From FEN-987 sp035524675 (GTDB lineage Archaea; Thermoproteota; Bathyarchaeia; 40CM-2-53-6), in contig DATKOK010000131.1 of assembly GCA_035524675.1 (NCBI GenBank), positions 1 through 5,344 of the forward strand: 5,344 nt of DNA. The letters are read 5' to 3'. The translations under genes were made by a program, and so were the position numbers. The notes beneath the pieces are model-generated. The model was not told where the DNA came from. It was given only the letters and a program-made list of their open reading frames with translations, and ran no database searches. Positions within the stretch are counted from its first letter, which is position 1. Each line of letters starts with the position of its first letter. This document shows positions 5,291 to 5,344 of the stretch, piece by piece.

Positions 5291-5305
5291 GCATGTTGAT
5301 CGAAG
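5291..5305 (+). other. Canonical-position tRNA intron (37/38), 15 bases
   Basis: The intron follows A37 (5290) and is followed by A38 (5306). The anticodon stem (5281-5284 with 5307-5310) stacks on a three-base bulge AGA (5304-5306), then a four-pair helix TTGG (5285-5288) / TCGA (5300-5303, two G-U pairs), then the bulge TAG (5289-5291). Cuts after the second base of each bulge give exactly this intron. The distal helix is weak, so this is a relaxed bulge-helix-loop form. Confidence 0.85.
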
Positions 5306-5344
5306 AGGCGAAGGTCGCGGGTTCAAACCCCGCCCGGGGCTCCA

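Larger units (their letters stand above)
5240..5344 (+). tRNA. tRNA-Thr(GGU), interrupted by two introns, CCA encoded
   Basis: The acceptor arms GCCCCGG (5240-5246) and CCGGGGC (5334-5340) pair perfectly, followed by discriminator T5341 and an encoded CCA (5342-5344). The T arm is GCGGG-TTCAAAC-CCCGC (5317-5333). The D stem is GCTC (5249-5252) with GAGC, and the anticodon GGT is at 5287-5289 in the loop TTGGTA-A. Taking out 13 bases in the D arm and 15 bases after position 37 gives a normal 77-base tRNA including CCA. The anticodon stem has four good pairs (CGCC 5281-5284 with GGCG 5307-5310) and a C27-A43 mismatch (5280/5311). With U36 and A37 it is a standard substrate for t6A, the modification made by the complex that includes Cgi121 from this window. 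Identity as Thr rests on the anticodon; the rest of the molecule is consistent. Confidence 0.93.

Noticed and set aside
5078..5299. Short open frame running into the tRNA gene
   Set aside because: It is the out-of-frame shadow of the glycosyltransferase end, continues into the tRNA, and is Arg-rich without recognisable features.

Overview
The window looks archaeal. It carries an archaeal KEOPS subunit (Cgi121), a stand-alone THUMP protein of the archaeal Tan1 type, an archaeal-type purine phosphoribosyltransferase, TATA boxes about 25-35 bases upstream of genes with little or no leader, and a tRNA gene that encodes its own CCA and is interrupted by two short bulge-helix-bulge-like introns. 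Base composition is moderate (about half GC by eye, not counted). Multiple tRNA introns, one outside the anticodon loop, point by inference to a TACK-type archaeon (Thermoproteota, for example Bathyarchaeia- or Nitrososphaeria-like), but the sequence alone does not settle the lineage.

Layout. Bases 1-501 (+) are the 3' part of a THUMP-domain gene whose true start lies before the window. It meets a minus-strand pair tail to tail with no spacer: Cgi121 (502-1059) is downstream of a phosphoribosyltransferase (1060-1656), which has its own TATA box near 1691-1698. A gap of about 165 bases with palindromes and a short direct repeat follows. A minus-strand gene at 1822-3057 then encodes a two-domain protein: an N-terminal split-barrel domain resembling the deazaflavin (F420)-dependent nitroreductase family, fused to a class I SAM-dependent methyltransferase. 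A divergent intergenic region of about 260 bases (3058-3320) holds promoter-like boxes for both directions and two inverted repeats. A plus-strand pair follows: a nucleotidyltransferase-fold protein (3321-4253) and a family 2 glycosyltransferase (4264-5181), 10 bases apart. The window ends with tRNA-Thr(GGU), 5240-5344.

How the genes fit together. The left part has a tRNA-modification flavour: THUMP/Tan1-like (C12 acetylation accessory) and Cgi121 (t6A37 synthesis on ANN-decoding tRNAs), with a nucleotide-salvage enzyme co-transcribed with Cgi121. The tRNA at the right edge, tRNA-Thr(GGU), decodes ACN codons and would itself be a t6A37 substrate. The central and right genes look like a small accessory module, perhaps acting on a glycan or lipid-linked sugar; that role is inferred from family membership only. 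The most unusual items are the two-intron tRNA, the split-barrel/methyltransferase fusion, the in-frame junction of phosphoribosyltransferase and Cgi121 separated by a single UAG codon, and the paired 11-base inverted repeat in the divergent promoter region.
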